Assembly: GCA_964372275.1 (NCBI GenBank)
Contig: CAYJRR010000071.1
Span: 1 to 24,507 of the forward strand
Reading direction: 5' to 3'
Length of the DNA: 24,507 nt
Origin: CAYJRR01 sp964372275 [NCBI: uncultured bacterium]
GTDB taxonomy: Bacteria; CAYJRR01
Shown here: in pieces, positions 7,246 to 17,276 of the stretch
Position numbering within the stretch: position 1 is the stretch's first letter
Layout of the letters: each line of letters starts with the position of its first letter
Made by a program: the position numbers and the translations under genes
The notes under the pieces: generated by a model
Told to the model about the DNA's origin: nothing
Seen by the model: the letters and a program-made list of their open reading frames with translations, nothing else
Database searches by the model: none

Positions 7246-9318
7246 ATGCCCGAACGCTTCGGCCCCTACGAGCTGCTCGAGCCGCTCGCCTCCGGCGGGA
7301 TGGCGCGCGTCTTCCGCGGACGGCAGGTCGGGGCGCTGGGCTTCGAGAAGATCGTCGCCATCAAGTTCATCCTCCCCGGATTCGCCTCCGACCCGGAGGC
7401 GGTGTCGCTGTTCGTCGACGAGGCGCGGATCGCCGCCACCCTCTCGCACGCCAACATCGTCGGGATCCTCGACTTCGGTGCCGCCGAGGGGGAGTACTAC
7501 ATCGCGATGGAGTACGTCGCCGGCGCAAACCTGAGCGTCGCGATGCGCCGTGCCAAGGTCGTCCGCCGCTACCCCTCCGACCCGCTCTGCGCCTACCTCG
7601 TCTCGGAGGTCGCGCGTGGGCTCGACTACGCGCACAAGAAGGCCGACAGCCAGGGCCGGCCGCTGCACATCGTCCACCGCGACGTCAGCCCCCAAAACGT
7701 GGTCGTCTCCTGGAACGGCGAGGTGAAGATCCTCGACTTCGGGATCGCCCGAAGCGCGGCGCGTTCGACCGAGACCGGCGCCGGCCTGATCCGCGGCAAG
7801 TACTCCTACATGTCCCCCGAACAGGCGGCGGGGGAGGCGCTCGACCGCCGCAGCGACGTCTTCGCCCTCGGGTCGGTGCTCTACGAGCTACTGGTCCGGG
7901 AGCGCGCCTTCCCGCTCCTCGGACACGCCACCCTGGAGAAGGTGAAGCTGGCGGAGTTCGTGCCGCCGGAGCGAATCCGCGGCGATCTGCCGCCGGCGCT
8001 GCAGAACGTGATGCGCCGGGCGATGGCGCTCCACCCGGACGACCGCTACCCCAGCGCCGGCGCCATGCTCGACGACCTGCTGCTCTACCTCGCGTCGGTG
8101 CGCGCCAAGAAGTCGGAGTCGGTCGACGCAGCGGGGGTCGCCCGATGGCTGGTCGATCTGTTTCCGGATGCCGAGTCGGTCGAAGCGACGCCGGTGCTTT
8201 CGCCCTCCGTGCTCCGGCCCGATCCGCCCGCCAAGCCGACCCTCACCTTCTCGGTCGCCGAGCTGGAGTCTCCGCCGGCCGCGCCGGAGAAGCGCGCCGA
8301 GCGAATCGGATCGGAGCCGGCACCGGCGCCGTTCGACGCGGAGAGCACGCGCGAGTCGGCACTGCCGGCGGAGCTGCTGGTAGCCGAGGTCGAGGCGCGC
8401 GCCGTGGCGGAGATGCGTACCCATGTCGCCACCGTCGTCACCCCACCCGTCTCCGACCCCGCCGCCGCCCCGACGAACGAGTGGGCCGTTTCGCCGGTCG
8501 CGGAGACCTCGAAGAGACCCGGCGCCGCACCGGTCGGCAGTCCGCCCGGACGAGCGGACCTTCGCCCAGCTCCGCAGGCCAAGGCGCCGCCCGTTACGTT
8601 CCTGCCGACCGGCAACAACGACCTGCGGCTTCTCGACCGGCCGACGTCGCGATCGGGACCGAGCGGCTCGGTGGTGCGGATCGCGCCGGTCCGCCGGCGG
8701 CGGCGGCTGCTGACGGCGGGGGCGCTGGCCGCCGCCGCCGGCGTCACGATCGCGGGTCTGGTCTCTCGCCACGGCGGCTCGTTCGACGGCGAGCCGGTGC
8801 TCTTCGACACGAGCGGTGTCGCGGTCGCCGGCTCGTCCGACGTCGTCGTCTTTCCGCGGGCCGCGGAGGGGGTCGATCCGCTCCGGCTCGGACGGATTGC
8901 GATCCGCACCGTTCCCGCGGGCGCCGAGCTGATGGTCGACGGGGAGTCGGTGACCAAGACGCCGGCGGTCGTCACCGGTCTCGCCGTTCCCGGCGCATAT
9001 CTCGTCGAAGCGATCCACCCCGACTACGCCCCTTGGGCGCGCGAGATCGACCTCGACGACACCCGGCCGGTCGAGCTCGTGGCGACGCTGAAGCGACTGG
9101 AGGTGCCGGGAACGGTGACCCTCGCGATCCCCGCGAACGCGCGAGCCTTCCTCGACGGACGCCTGATCGGCGTGGGCCCCAAGCGGGTGACGGTCGAGGC
9201 GCAGCCCGGCCCACACCAGCTGCGCCTCCGCCGCGAGGACGACCGCCTGCTCGACGAGCTCGAGGTCCAGGTGGTGTCGAAGTCGAGGGTCGAGGTGGCG
9301 CTTCCGGCCGCCGATTGA
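7246..9318 (+). CDS. Membrane Ser/Thr protein kinase with C-terminal PEGA domains
   Basis: A 690-aa Hanks-type kinase. Residues 8-275 hold the kinase domain: Gly-rich loop ASGGMARVF (15-23), VAIK lysine 40, catalytic loop HRDVSPQN starting at His144, DFG at 164-166, and SYMSPEQ in the activation segment. The HRDVSPQN variant is characteristic of myxobacterial-type kinases. A long Pro/Ala-rich linker follows, then an Arg-rich stop-transfer stretch and one membrane segment at about 488-506. The C-terminus has two PEGA-like modules, about 548-605 and 608-675, probably periplasmic. ATG 7246 starts five residues before the conserved FGPYELL; an in-frame ATG at 7195 would add 17 residues, and neither has a clear ribosome-binding site. 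Genes for a propeller lipoprotein and a lipid kinase follow; targets are unknown. Confidence 0.92.
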   Translation: MPERFGPYELLEPLASGGMARVFRGRQVGALGFEKIVAIKFILPGFASDPEAVSLFVDEARIAATLSHANIVGILDFGAAEGEYYIAMEYVAGANLSVAMRRAKVVRRYPSDPLCAYLVSEVARGLDYAHKKADSQGRPLHIVHRDVSPQNVVVSWNGEVKILDFGIARSAARSTETGAGLIRGKYSYMSPEQAAGEALDRRSDVFALGSVLYELLVRERAFPLLGHATLEKVKLAEFVPPERIRGDLPPALQNVMRRAMALHPDDRYPSAGAMLDDLLLYLASVRAKKSESVDAAGVARWLVDLFPDAESVEATPVLSPSVLRPDPPAKPTLTFSVAELESPPAAPEKRAERIGSEPAPAPFDAESTRESALPAELLVAEVEARAVAEMRTHVATVVTPPVSDPAAAPTNEWAVSPVAETSKRPGAAPVGSPPGRADLRPAPQAKAPPVTFLPTGNNDLRLLDRPTSRSGPSGSVVRIAPVRRRRRLLTAGALAAAAGVTIAGLVSRHGGSFDGEPVLFDTSGVAVAGSSDVVVFPRAAEGVDPLRLGRIAIRTVPAGAELMVDGESVTKTPAVVTGLAVPGAYLVEAIHPDYAPWAREIDLDDTRPVELVATLKRLEVPGTVTLAIPANARAFLDGRLIGVGPKRVTVEAQPGPHQLRLRREDDRLLDELEVQVVSKSRVEVALPAAD

Positions 9319-9378
9319 CGCGGGGCGGCCGGCTCTGCTGGACTGCCCTAGCCCCTCCATTCAACCGGAGCGACCCCG

Positions 9379-10935
9379 ATGAAAACGCCCCCCTTGGCCC
9401 TACTCCTCGCCGTGCTCGCCGCCGCCTGCTCGAGCGGCGGAGGGGGCGGCGGCAAGGACCGTGGCACCAACCCGCCGGAGCCGGCGCGTCCCGGCTGGGT
9501 CGTATTCCGCCTGCACGACACGCTCACCGTGGTCGAGGCCGACGGCACGGGGAAGATCGACCTCGACACCTCCACCGGTACCAAGTCGCTGGTCGGCTTC
9601 ACCGACCAGGACGAGATCGTCTACCGCGTGGCGGTCAACAGCACCGCCGGCAATCTCTACGTGGTCGGGATCGACGGCAGCGACAAGACGCTCGTCGCGA
9701 GCAACGTCTACAGGGTGCTCGCTTGGCCGGACGCCTCCCATCTGATCGTGGAGAAGGGGCCCGGACCCGATTTGGCGGTCAATCCGAGGCGCGACCTGTA
9801 CCTCGTTCCGCTGGACGGAAGCGGCGAGCTGGCGCTCGCAGACGAGACGCAGGACGAGGCGTTCGGCGGGATCTTCGGGTCGACGCTCGTCTTCCGTCGC
9901 GGTCCGGTGACCGGCCCGGCCGACCTGTACGCGATCCCCGCGCTCGGCGGGTCCGAGGTCCAGCTCACCTCGGCCGGCCCCGCCGAGTTGTTCTTCGGAT
10001 TCACCGACTCCGGCCGGGTCGTCTACACCTCCTCCGGGACGAACTCCGACGTCTTTTCGGTCAAGCTCGACGGCACGGGGCTCGCGACCGTGAGCGACTC
10101 CCCGGAGCGCGAAAACGCCGTCGCGATCCGCGGCGAGCGGGTGATCGTGCAGGAGGCGGTGCTGGTGGAGGACCCCGAGCTCGGGAACTACACCGTCGGC
10201 AACGTCTACGCGGCGAACGCCGACGGGACCGGACACACCGAGCTCGCCGTCACCGACGACGTTCCCGAAGACTTCCAGGCGATCACCGAGGACGGGCGGG
10301 TGGTCGTGTTGCGGCAAACGTCGTTCGACCCCCCCGAGTTCGAGCTGCTCTCGGTGCCGAACGAAGGGGGGGCGGAGACGATCCTGGCGACGCTCGAGAC
10401 GAGCGGCATGGACCGCGTGGTCGGCGATACGGTGCTGTTCCACCGCGGCGATCCATCCGACCTGATCGCGATCGGAGCCGACGGAGAGGGGGAGCGGACC
10501 CTGGCCAACCTCGACGGCGAAGAGGTCGTCAACGCCATCGAACAGGAGCGGGTGATCTTCTCGGTGACGACGAACGACGTCGAGAAGCTGTGGTCGGTCC
10601 GGTTGACCGGCGGAAGCGAAATCCAGCTCCGCGAGAGTGAAGACTACGAAACGTTCAACGCCGCGCTCGCCAACCGGGTGGTGATGACGATCCCCGGCGA
10701 GGGTGGCAAGACCGACATCGCCACGGTGAACTCCGCGGGCGGGGAGCTCACCGTGGTCGCCGCCGACCCGGACAACGAGGTGTTCCGCGACATCACCCCC
10801 GACGGACGGGTGATCTTCACCCGCAACCGCGGGCAGTTCCTCGACGACCTCCTCATCGTCAAGTACGACGGCACGGGCGAGGTGAACCTCTCCAATCGGC
10901 CCGACGAGGACGTCTACCTCGGCTTCCTGCCTTGA
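9379..10935 (+). CDS. Lipoprotein with TolB/PD40-like beta-propeller
   Basis: A 518-aa lipoprotein. The signal peptide ends in the lipobox LAAAC (Cys17), followed by Ser and a Gly-rich tether, so it is anchored to the envelope. The rest consists of about eleven short repeats of the form hydrophobic-strand, x-DG(T/S)G-x-x-x-L, for example LYVVGIDGSDKTL, LYLVPLDGSGEL and LLIVKYDGTGEVNL. These are the blade strands of TolB/WD40-like PD40 propellers, which usually bind proteins or glycans. A GGAG ribosome-binding site lies 8 nt before ATG 9379. The gene is 60 bp after the kinase and overlaps the lipid kinase start. No enzymatic motif is visible. Confidence 0.85.
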   Translation: MKTPPLALLLAVLAAACSSGGGGGGKDRGTNPPEPARPGWVVFRLHDTLTVVEADGTGKIDLDTSTGTKSLVGFTDQDEIVYRVAVNSTAGNLYVVGIDGSDKTLVASNVYRVLAWPDASHLIVEKGPGPDLAVNPRRDLYLVPLDGSGELALADETQDEAFGGIFGSTLVFRRGPVTGPADLYAIPALGGSEVQLTSAGPAELFFGFTDSGRVVYTSSGTNSDVFSVKLDGTGLATVSDSPERENAVAIRGERVIVQEAVLVEDPELGNYTVGNVYAANADGTGHTELAVTDDVPEDFQAITEDGRVVVLRQTSFDPPEFELLSVPNEGGAETILATLETSGMDRVVGDTVLFHRGDPSDLIAIGADGEGERTLANLDGEEVVNAIEQERVIFSVTTNDVEKLWSVRLTGGSEIQLRESEDYETFNAALANRVVMTIPGEGGKTDIATVNSAGGELTVVAADPDNEVFRDITPDGRVIFTRNRGQFLDDLLIVKYDGTGEVNLSNRPDEDVYLGFLP

Positions 10936-11897
10936 ACGGCGGTACCGTCTCGGCGGGTGCGAGCGGTCGCGGTCCCCGGACCCTGCTGGTGGTGAACCCG
11001 CGATCCGCGGGCGGACGCACCGCGGCGCAGTGGCCGCTTCTCTCGAGGATCGCGCGGCGGCACCTTCCGGACGTCGAGGTGGCGCTCACCGAGGGGCCCG
11101 GGCACGCGACCGAGCTCGCGCGGGCGGGGCTCGTCGGCGGCGTCGAGCGCGTGGTCGCCGTCGGGGGGGACGGGACGAACAACGAGGTGATCAACGGCTT
11201 CTTCCACGACGGACGGCCGGTCCGCGAGGGGGCGATCTTCGGGACCGTCCCGCGCGGGACCGGCTGCGACTTCGCGCGTGGCATGCGCATCCCGCGCGAC
11301 CCCGACGCCGCGTTCGGGCGGCTCGCCCGGAACGAAACCGCGCCACTGGACGTCGGCCGCATCGACTACACCGACGCGGGCGGCGGTGGGCGGGCGACTC
11401 GCTACTTCCTGAACGTCGCCGGCTTCGGCGCCAACGGCGACGTGGTGGCGCGCGTCAACCGCTCGAAGAAGCGGCTCGGCGGCTTCGCCACCTTCCTCAC
11501 GGCGACCATCGCCTCGCTCGCCACCTACCGCAACCCGCGCGTCGCCTTCTCGCTCGACGGCGGGCCGGAGGAGACGGCGACGGTGAACGTCCTGTTCGTC
11601 TGCAACGCGCCCTACTGCGGTGGCGGGATGATGGCCGGCCCCAAGGCGATCGTCGACGACGGGCGGTTCGACCTGACGCTGGTGGGCGACATGACGCGAT
11701 TCGAGGCGCTGATGAACGGCCGCCTCCTCTACACCGGTCGCATCCACGAGCACCCCAAGGTCCGCAACTTCCGCGTGCAACAGGTCGAGGCCCGCCCCCT
11801 GGACGGTCCGGTGCGGGTGGAGGCCGACGGCGAGCAGCCGGGGATCCTGCCGGCGACGTACTCGATCGTGCCCGGCGCTATTCGCCGATCACTTTGA
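10932..11897 (+). CDS. Diacylglycerol kinase family lipid kinase
   Basis: A 321-aa member of the DagK/YegS/sphingosine-kinase family, which phosphorylates lipid alcohols such as diacylglycerol using ATP at the membrane. Visible motifs are [11 protein letters not shown] near the N-terminus, the nucleotide-binding [15 protein letters not shown] (about 73-87), the substrate loop [12 protein letters not shown] (about 106-117), NVAGFGANG, and the late VEADGEQPG, which contains the family's conserved acidic residue. The start is a TTG whose last two bases are also the start of the upstream TGA. No ribosome-binding site is visible and there is no better in-frame start before the conserved region, so coupled translation is likely. 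The 3' end overlaps the convergent YjbQ-family gene by 20 bp. Function at family level is secure; the lipid substrate is not. Confidence 0.9.
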   Translation: MNGGTVSAGASGRGPRTLLVVNPRSAGGRTAAQWPLLSRIARRHLPDVEVALTEGPGHATELARAGLVGGVERVVAVGGDGTNNEVINGFFHDGRPVREGAIFGTVPRGTGCDFARGMRIPRDPDAAFGRLARNETAPLDVGRIDYTDAGGGGRATRYFLNVAGFGANGDVVARVNRSKKRLGGFATFLTATIASLATYRNPRVAFSLDGGPEETATVNVLFVCNAPYCGGGMMAGPKAIVDDGRFDLTLVGDMTRFEALMNGRLLYTGRIHEHPKVRNFRVQQVEARPLDGPVRVEADGEQPGILPATYSIVPGAIRRSL

Positions 11898-12291
11898 CCA
11901 CCACGCGCTTGCGCCGGCAGCCGTCGAATTCGGCGTAGTAGACCTGCTCCCACGGACCCAGGTCGAGCGTGCCCGCGGTGATCGGCAGCATCACCTGGTG
12001 ACCCAGGAGCAGGCGCTTGAGGTGCGCATCGCCGTTGTCCTCGCCGGTGCGATGGTGGCGGTAGTCGACCCCCGACGGGGCCAGCCGCTCCGCCCACTCC
12101 TCGATGTCGGCGATCAGTCCGTCTTCGGCGTCGTTGACGTACACCGATGCGGTGATGTGCATCGCCGAGACGAGGCAGATCCCCTCCTGAACGCCGCTCC
12201 TCTTCACCACGCGGGCGACGTCGTCCGTGATGCGCACGAACTCGCGGCGCTTCTTCGTCTCGAACCAGAGGTACTCGGTGGCCGAACGCAT
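11878..12291 (-). CDS. yjbQ: YjbQ family protein (UPF0047)
   Basis: A 137-aa single-domain protein with the whole family signature: an early strand with [24 protein letters not shown] (about 44-58), [17 protein letters not shown] (about 88-104) and [14 protein letters not shown] (about 111-124). Conserved His and acidic residues suggest a metal site. E. coli YjbQ has been reported to have weak thiamin-phosphate-synthase activity, but the physiological role of the family is unsettled. ATG 12291 matches the usual family length, and no in-frame start codon lies close upstream. It overlaps the end of the lipid kinase gene tail-to-tail and diverges from the protease gene with 74 bp between them. 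Confidence 0.92.
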   Translation of the reverse strand: MRSATEYLWFETKKRREFVRITDDVARVVKRSGVQEGICLVSAMHITASVYVNDAEDGLIADIEEWAERLAPSGVDYRHHRTGEDNGDAHLKRLLLGHQVMLPITAGTLDLGPWEQVYYAEFDGCRRKRVVVKVIGE

Positions 12292-12365
12292 GGGCCCGAA
12301 CGATACCCGGCCGTCGCCGCCTGGCAATCCGCTCCGGAAGCTGGCGACCGGTGTAGAGTGGGGAG

Positions 12366-14600
12366 GTGGCGCGGGGGGCCATCGGGCGGCGAGCATGGGC
12401 GGCGACCCTGGCGGCCTTCGCCGTCCACTGGGGATCCTCTGCGGCCGGCGACGAGGCTTCGCCGCCGCGCGAGCCGTTCCTCGGTCCGATCGAACGCGAC
12501 CTCTTCCTGCGGCTCGACCGCGGCGCCTCGCTGGAGGAGGTGTTCCGGGCTTTTCCCGGCGATGCCCAGCTGCTCGGCGGCTTCGACCGGGCCTGGGTCG
12601 TGCGGCTCCCGTCCCCTCCGTCCGACGCCGAGCTCGAGCGCCTGAGCCGAGCCGACGGCGTGCGGACACTGCTGCGGGAACGGCCCCTCGAGCCGAACCA
12701 GCCTGCCCTTCCCAGGGTCGACGGGACCGACTGCCCGCCCGATCCGGCGGCTCCGTTGGCCAACCGCACCTTCGCCGACCTGGCTGCGATCGTTCGCGGA
12801 CTGGCGGGGTCCGACGAGGCCCGCTGCACTTATGGCGAACGCCAGGTTTGGTACGACGCCCTCGAGCGTGGCGACCGGTCGCAGCGGCGGGAACCGGGCG
12901 CCCTCCCCGCGCGCCTGTCGCGCATCGCGCAGGAGTCGGTCGACGGACCGCTGATGCTACAGGAGCTCGATCGCCTGGGGGTGGCCGCCGGCCACACGCG
13001 TGTCGCGGTGTTCGACAGCGGATTCGCTGCCGGCGCGATGAAGTACGCATCCAGCCCGGTCGAGACGCGGGCGGCCTACGCCGGCGTCGGACTCCCCGAC
13101 CAGGACGACAACGATCACGGGACCCCGGTCGTTTCTTTGTACGTGGCGACGGACGGGATCGGCTTGGCCCCGAAGGCCGCCGTCACCTCGTACCGCGTCA
13201 CCGCGCCGGGACAGAAGAACCTCCACGAGGGTCTCACTCGGGCGGCGATCGAAGGGGCCTGCGCCGGCGGGCACCGCGTCATCAACCTGAGCTTCTCGGT
13301 GGCCGGCCGCGACCTGTTTCCCTACGAGCGCGCCGATCCAGGTTTCGTCGAGTCGCTGGCCGAGCGGGGGTGCGTACTCGTGAAGAGCGCCGGCAATGTC
13401 GGGGACGAAATCGATCCGTCGGTCCTCGATCCGGACGACCCCGTGCTCCGCGTCGGGGCGGTGGATCCGGAGACGCAGAAAACACCTCCGCGATTCCCGC
13501 GCGGCGAGGTGCGCGCGCCCGGCGTCGGGGTGCTGGCCCTCTCCACCGGCCGCGGAAGACCGGGTACCTCCTTCTTCGACGGATCGAGCCTCGCCACGCC
13601 GATCACCGGGGCGATCCTGGCGAACGTCTTCGGCGTCCTGTCGAAGAGCGACCTGTTCCGCCGACTGCCGCCACGCGAGCAGGCGCGCCTCGCCGTCCGG
13701 ATCGTCCGGGCCTCGGAGATCGGAGGCATGGTCAACGGCCTGCGGGCGGTGGTGATCGCCGGCGGCTGGGCGGCCGGCGGCCGGCCGACGTCGGTGGAGG
13801 CGCTGGCGCGGTTGGCGGGCCGGGACCCGGCCTGCCGCGCGCCGGCCTCGAGCTGTCGGGACGAACCGAACTGCGGCCGTCAGCCCTCTTGCGCCACACG
13901 CAACCGGCGGTGGCTCGCACTTTGCGACGGCGATGCCACCACGGTCGACGACCTGGTCGAAACCTATCTTCGTGCCGGCGAGTTCGAGTTGGCGTCGGTC
14001 GTCTCACGGTTGGCTCCCGGGGCCGAGGCCCGGCAGGCCGAGGTCCGGAACGCCACCGCGAACCAGTACGCGCGCGCGGCGGAGATCGCCCGCCGACGAG
14101 CGCTGCGGACGGAGCTTGCGCGGCTGGAGGGGAATCCGTACGGGTCGTATCCCAAGGAGGAGTTCGCCGAATGGGGGTGGCTGCTTCGCGAGCAGGAGAG
14201 GAACTACGTGAAGATGGCGATCGACTCGGAAAAGTCCGCGGCACAGGGATTCTGGGGATGGTTCGGGTACCGCGACGCCGAGCTATCGAAACGGGCCGAG
14301 GCGATGCGGGACCAGGCCGCCTGCAGTCGCGCATTCGCTCCGTGGGTGGAAAGGCTCGGACGTGACGGCGGCGAGCGGGTGACGGTGGAGCAGGTCGGGC
14401 AGACCTGGGAGCGCTTCCGACGGAGCAACCACGCCGCACCCTGCGCAAAGGTGAACGACGGGACGTTTGCCTTCTCCGGCCCGACGCGGATCGTCTACGA
14501 GACCCAGCGCCATCTCGGCGGAAAGGGGGCGGAGGACCGCGCGTACCGCGAACGGCAGATCTCCGAGATCAAGCGCGAGCTCTCCCGCCCCCTCCCCTGA
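12366..14600 (+). CDS. Exported subtilisin-like serine protease (S8)
   Basis: A 744-aa subtilase. The N-terminal signal peptide (Arg-rich start, hydrophobic core, SSAAGDE) directs export. About 170 residues that could be a propeptide precede the catalytic domain. The triad is intact: Asp217 in VAVFDSGF, His251 in NDHGTP, Ser408 in DGSSLATP, with oxyanion Asn344 in KSAGN. Residues about 470-744 follow the protease fold: a short Cys-rich stretch (several Cys between 485 and 525), then a charged, helix-forming region with no family I recognise. The GTG start is preceded directly by GGGGAGG, leaving almost no spacer, but it is the only start that keeps the signal peptide; a TAG lies four codons upstream. 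It converges on the hydrolase gene with a 28-bp gap. Confidence 0.9.
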   Translation: MARGAIGRRAWAATLAAFAVHWGSSAAGDEASPPREPFLGPIERDLFLRLDRGASLEEVFRAFPGDAQLLGGFDRAWVVRLPSPPSDAELERLSRADGVRTLLRERPLEPNQPALPRVDGTDCPPDPAAPLANRTFADLAAIVRGLAGSDEARCTYGERQVWYDALERGDRSQRREPGALPARLSRIAQESVDGPLMLQELDRLGVAAGHTRVAVFDSGFAAGAMKYASSPVETRAAYAGVGLPDQDDNDHGTPVVSLYVATDGIGLAPKAAVTSYRVTAPGQKNLHEGLTRAAIEGACAGGHRVINLSFSVAGRDLFPYERADPGFVESLAERGCVLVKSAGNVGDEIDPSVLDPDDPVLRVGAVDPETQKTPPRFPRGEVRAPGVGVLALSTGRGRPGTSFFDGSSLATPITGAILANVFGVLSKSDLFRRLPPREQARLAVRIVRASEIGGMVNGLRAVVIAGGWAAGGRPTSVEALARLAGRDPACRAPASSCRDEPNCGRQPSCATRNRRWLALCDGDATTVDDLVETYLRAGEFELASVVSRLAPGAEARQAEVRNATANQYARAAEIARRRALRTELARLEGNPYGSYPKEEFAEWGWLLREQERNYVKMAIDSEKSAAQGFWGWFGYRDAELSKRAEAMRDQAACSRAFAPWVERLGRDGGERVTVEQVGQTWERFRRSNHAAPCAKVNDGTFAFSGPTRIVYETQRHLGGKGAEDRAYRERQISEIKRELSRPLP

Positions 14601-14628
14601 CGGCCGCCGCGTCCGTCGCGCAAACCGG

Positions 14629-15546
14629 CTACAGGAGAAGCATCCCGCCTGGGCCGGGGCTTTCGGCGCGGACCTCTGGCAACGCCGCGCCAACGCTCCG
14701 AACGAACTCCGTGTTCGCCCCCACCACCGTCGTCGCCAATCGTGCGGCCCGCACCAGCGCATCCGAAAGGACCGCGTCCGCATGCGACGGCATCGCCACC
14801 CGGACACCCAGGCGCCGGACCGCCTCCACGGCATCCGCGGGGTCCATCACCCACTTCTCCCCTCCGGCCAGGCGGGTTCCGTCGACGGGAAGGATCGCCG
14901 CCCGCGGCGCCAGACGCTCCGCGATCTCGTCGAGCCCGTCGAACAGCCGCGTGTCGCCCGCGACGTAGAGGTCGTGCGGACCGTCGCGCAGGACGAAGCC
15001 GACCTCGTAGACGTCGTGCTCCGCCGGCACGGCGGTGATCACCACGCCGGCGACGACGATCGATTCCCACGGTAACAGGACCACCGGAGACGCGAACCCC
15101 AGGCGCCGGCAGGCGGCCGCCAACCCCTCGGTGGCGACGATCGGCCGGGCCCTCTTGTCGAGACGGTCGAGCGCCCGCCGATCGGCATGGTCGGCGTGAT
15201 CGTGCGTGATCAGCACCGCGTCGAGCGGTCCGATCTCCTCCGCCGGGACGGCCGGCCCCGCTCCGTGCGAGAGCGCGCCGAAGGCCGGATCGTGGAACCA
15301 GGGATCGGTCAGGATCCGCGCCCTGCCCATCGCGATCAGGTGCGTCGACTGCCCGACGTGCACCACCGACGCGCGCCCGGGTTCGTCCGCGAGCGCGCGC
15401 ATCGACGCGGCCCACCGATCTCGCGCGGTGGGGGCGGCCGCACGCCGGTGATCGAACGTCCCCCGAAGTTTGAGCCATTCGCCGCCGGCGGCCGCCGCCA
15501 CCGCCGCGCCGGCGCCGGCCATCAACCGTCTCCGTACGACGTTCAT
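14629..15546 (-). CDS. MBL-fold metallo-hydrolase, UlaG/UPF0173-like, exported
   Basis: A 305-aa metallo-beta-lactamase-fold enzyme. Metal ligands are visible in THDHADHAD (His115, His117, Asp119, His120), in AEHD, in GDTRLF and in the late PSHAD. The run GDTRLF, then ILPVDG, then KWVMDPADAVEAV resembles UlaG-like and UPF0173 proteins rather than beta-lactamases or RNases. The N-terminus, VVRRRLMAGAGAAVAAAAG, looks like a Tat signal, implying a folded, metal-loaded export product. The ATG lies 40 bp after the stop of the radical SAM gene on the same strand, so it is probably the last gene of that unit. Substrate is unknown; lactone or phosphoester hydrolysis is the family range. Confidence 0.88.
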   Translation of the reverse strand: MNVVRRRLMAGAGAAVAAAAGGEWLKLRGTFDHRRAAAPTARDRWAASMRALADEPGRASVVHVGQSTHLIAMGRARILTDPWFHDPAFGALSHGAGPAVPAEEIGPLDAVLITHDHADHADRRALDRLDKRARPIVATEGLAAACRRLGFASPVVLLPWESIVVAGVVITAVPAEHDVYEVGFVLRDGPHDLYVAGDTRLFDGLDEIAERLAPRAAILPVDGTRLAGGEKWVMDPADAVEAVRRLGVRVAMPSHADAVLSDALVRAARLATTVVGANTEFVRSVGAALPEVRAESPGPGGMLLL

Positions 15547-15586
15547 CGTTCGGTGGACGCCGTCGACCGCAACCGGGCAAACGCCA

Positions 15587-17248
15587 TCACGGCACCACTT
15601 GCAGCGGCGCCCCGGTCCCCTTTCGCGGAGCGGTGCGGTTGCGCTGGGCGCGGTGGTTCTCCCACTGCATCTTCAACAGCTCCGCCGTCGCTTCGGCCTT
15701 GGCCAACGCCGGCTCGGGGTTCTCGAAGATCGCGTAGTGCTCGCGCTTCTTCGGCGTGTTGAAGCGGCGCAGGAACCGGGTGAAGTCGTAGCCGTCGAGG
15801 GTGAAGAGGAGCTGCCCGGCGTCGGCGTGCGGCATCGCCTTCATCAGTCGGATGCCGTCCCGGAAATGCCGCCGGTGTTCGTCGTCGCTGCCGCGCGCAT
15901 CCCACGCGAGGCGCGCGCCGATGAACTGACGCTCGAGCCAGGTCGACCCCGGCTTGGCGCGCCCCTTCCACAGGCGCTCCAGCCGCTCGAACAGGCGGTC
16001 GGAGGCGTAGCACTGTTCGTAGAGCCAGACGTACCCGTCCATCAGCTGCTCGCGTGACATGTGCTTCGGCTCGAAGACGACGTGCCGCGTGTCGTAGAGC
16101 TCCCACCGGAAGTGATCGAGACGACCTTCGGCCTTCACCTCGTCGTGGAGGTTGGTCCCCGGCATCGGCGTCAGGATCGAGAAGAAGGGATAGATGATCC
16201 CCGTCTCCTGGATGAAGTCGCGGGTGTGCTTGAAGACGGCCAGGGTGTCGGTGTCGAAGCCGACGATGAAGTTCCCGACGATGGTGATCCCGCGGGCGTG
16301 GATCCGGTTCACCGCCTCAGGATAGGTGAGGGAAAAGTTCACCGGCTTGTCCATCGCGTTGAGCGTCGCCTCGCTCACCGACTCGAAGCCGATGATCAGG
16401 GTCGCGCAGCCGGCGTCGCGGAACAGGTCGAGCATCTCCTCGTCCATCGCGACGTTGAGCGTCGTCTCCGCCGACCAGGAGGGGATCCGACCGGCGCGGT
16501 GGTGCGGCACCATCGCCCGCAGCAGCTCCTTGGTGTAGCGGGTGCGGGAGATGAAGTTGTCGTCGACGACGTACATCGGCCGGCCGCGCACGATCGGCCC
16601 GCCGCCGGAGGGGATGGAGGCGATCTCCCGGAGAACGTTCTCCACCGGCTTGAAGCGGAACTCCTGGCCGGAGATGTCGGGAACCGAGCAGAACTTGCAA
16701 CGGAACGGACACCCGCGCGTCGTCTGGATCTGGTGCATCAGGTACTGGCGGTAGGGGGACGCGCTCCACGCCGGCAGCGGAATCTTCTCCATCGGCGGGA
16801 ACCCGAGGGCGTCGTAGCGCGCGCGGAGCGTGCCGGCCGCGAGGTCGTTCACCACCACGGGCCAAAGCGTCTCCGCCTCGCCGGTGACGACGCAGTCGAC
16901 GTGCTCCGCCGCCTCCTCCGGCCTGAGCGAGGCGTGGATCCCGCCCAGGATCACCCTGGTCCCCCGCCGCCGGAACTCGTCGGCGACGCGGTAGGCGTGC
17001 GTGACGCAGGAGGTCTTCGCCGACAGAGCCACGGCGTCGACCTTCATCCCGAAGTCGATCTCCTCGATGTACTCGTCGACGATCCGGAAGTCGACTCCGG
17101 GCGGCGTGCAGCCGGCGACGGTCTGGATCCCCAGGTCGAGGAAGGCGCGCTTGAAGCCGAAGACCCGCAGCAGCAGGTCCATCTCGTAGAGCTCGCGCTC
17201 GCTCCGGTCCTCGTTCTTGCGCGTGGCGACGAACGCGATCCGCGTCAT
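15587..17248 (-). CDS. B12-binding-type radical SAM enzyme (1)
   Basis: A 553-aa class B-like radical SAM protein. Residues about 1-140 form a cobalamin-binding-type Rossmann domain (VDAVALSAKTS, RVILGGIHASLRPEE, VVTGEAE). The radical SAM barrel follows with RGCPFRCKFC carrying the cluster cysteines 180, 184 and 187. Later signatures are YVVDDNF, IIGFESVSE, GNFIVGFDTDT and LTPMPGT, all usual for this group. Such enzymes methylate, cyclise or rearrange unactivated carbons using SAM and often B12. ATG 17248 has GAGGG five nt upstream; an upstream GTG at 17263 is less likely because it overlaps that site. It starts 28 bp after the diiron oxidase gene, so the two are co-transcribed. The exact reaction cannot be read from sequence. 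Confidence 0.9.
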   Translation of the reverse strand: MTRIAFVATRKNEDRSERELYEMDLLLRVFGFKRAFLDLGIQTVAGCTPPGVDFRIVDEYIEEIDFGMKVDAVALSAKTSCVTHAYRVADEFRRRGTRVILGGIHASLRPEEAAEHVDCVVTGEAETLWPVVVNDLAAGTLRARYDALGFPPMEKIPLPAWSASPYRQYLMHQIQTTRGCPFRCKFCSVPDISGQEFRFKPVENVLREIASIPSGGGPIVRGRPMYVVDDNFISRTRYTKELLRAMVPHHRAGRIPSWSAETTLNVAMDEEMLDLFRDAGCATLIIGFESVSEATLNAMDKPVNFSLTYPEAVNRIHARGITIVGNFIVGFDTDTLAVFKHTRDFIQETGIIYPFFSILTPMPGTNLHDEVKAEGRLDHFRWELYDTRHVVFEPKHMSREQLMDGYVWLYEQCYASDRLFERLERLWKGRAKPGSTWLERQFIGARLAWDARGSDDEHRRHFRDGIRLMKAMPHADAGQLLFTLDGYDFTRFLRRFNTPKKREHYAIFENPEPALAKAEATAELLKMQWENHRAQRNRTAPRKGTGAPLQVVP

Positions 17249-17276
17249 CGGCGCCCTCGCCACGCCGCGTCGCGTG

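Noticed and set aside
5829-10640. A 1603-codon open frame on the + strand
   Set aside because: It crosses the antisense of the caspase-like gene and the wrong frame of the kinase and propeller genes. The product is Arg/Pro-rich low-complexity sequence, the usual shadow in GC-rich DNA.
17249-17263. GTG at 17263 as the start of the second radical SAM gene
   Set aside because: The GAGGG ribosome-binding site lies between this GTG and ATG 17248, so the ATG is better supported.
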